From NCBI GenBank assembly GCA_023266195.1, contig JAHFRP010000003.1, forward strand, positions 186,001 through 250,000: a stretch of 64,000 bases of DNA, in the 5' to 3' direction. Position numbers and translations under genes: made by a program. Every line of letters begins with the position of its first letter. Position 1 is the first letter of the stretch. Origin of the DNA: Sulfuricella sp. (GTDB lineage: Bacteria; Pseudomonadota; Gammaproteobacteria; Burkholderiales; Sulfuricellaceae). Shown in pieces: positions 63,991-64,000 of this stretch. Under the pieces are notes generated by a model that saw nothing but the letters and a program-made list of their open reading frames with translations, was not told the origin of the DNA and did not search any database.

Positions 63991-64000
63991 GCTACGGAAA

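Overview
The window is about 64 kb of high-GC DNA, densely coded on both strands. Gene content and order point to a betaproteobacterium, perhaps of the Nitrosomonadales/Gallionellales type. This is inferred from a GshA of the Acidithiobacillus-like family next to gshB, an EIIA(Man)-HPr-EI set without a sugar permease, metX-metW, xth/pyrE, gatCAB, and the run mreBCD-mrdA-rodA-rlpA-dac-dat-ybeD-lipB-lipA. No rRNA, tRNA, CRISPR array, prophage or intact insertion sequence was seen.

Layout. 1-975: 5' part of a type I restriction hsdR gene, cut by the window edge. 1238-7181: ybiT, gshA, a Phd/PIN toxin-antitoxin pair, gshB and apbE. 7252-9668: PTS phosphorelay. 9931-13081: metX, metW, a DUF4426 protein and a TauE/SafE-type membrane protein. 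13193-19407: ampG, xth, pyrE, a DUF4124 protein and a membrane GGDEF/EAL protein. 19511-22839: gatC, gatA and gatB on the minus strand. 23101-33759: rod-shape and peptidoglycan genes followed by lipoate synthesis genes.

33756-61498 is a surface-glycan locus. It encodes sugar-nucleotide pathways for dTDP-rhamnose (rfbC, rfbD only), UDP-GalNAc uronate (tviB, wbpP/tviC), GDP-mannose (manC), GDP-fucose and/or GDP-colitose (gmd, a GMER/ColC-like reductase, a ColD-like PLP dehydratase) and a CDP-3,6-dideoxyhexose (rfbF, rfbG, rfbH, a reductase). The CDP branch ends in a thiamine-diphosphate enzyme placed like YerE of the yersiniose pathway. Glycosyltransferases follow (WaaE-like, GT2, GT9 heptosyltransferase, GT4, GT10 and GT11 fucosyltransferases), with an MBOAT/SGNH acylation pair. 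A MNT/HEPN pair and a HipBA pair sit in or against this locus. msbA lies beyond it, and a cobalamin riboswitch runs to the right edge.

The window is rich in small palindromic intergenic repeats of several families. The most unusual is a heptamer family (GTGAGGA/TCCTCAC) found at five gene junctions. It supplies stop codons, and apparently supplies the lipoprotein signal peptide of ApbE and the N-terminus of LipB. The best candidate for a little-described system is the pair of 3,6-dideoxyhexose branches: two lysine-less (His-His) PLP dehydratases, one on the GDP side and one on the CDP side, plus the YerE-like enzyme.
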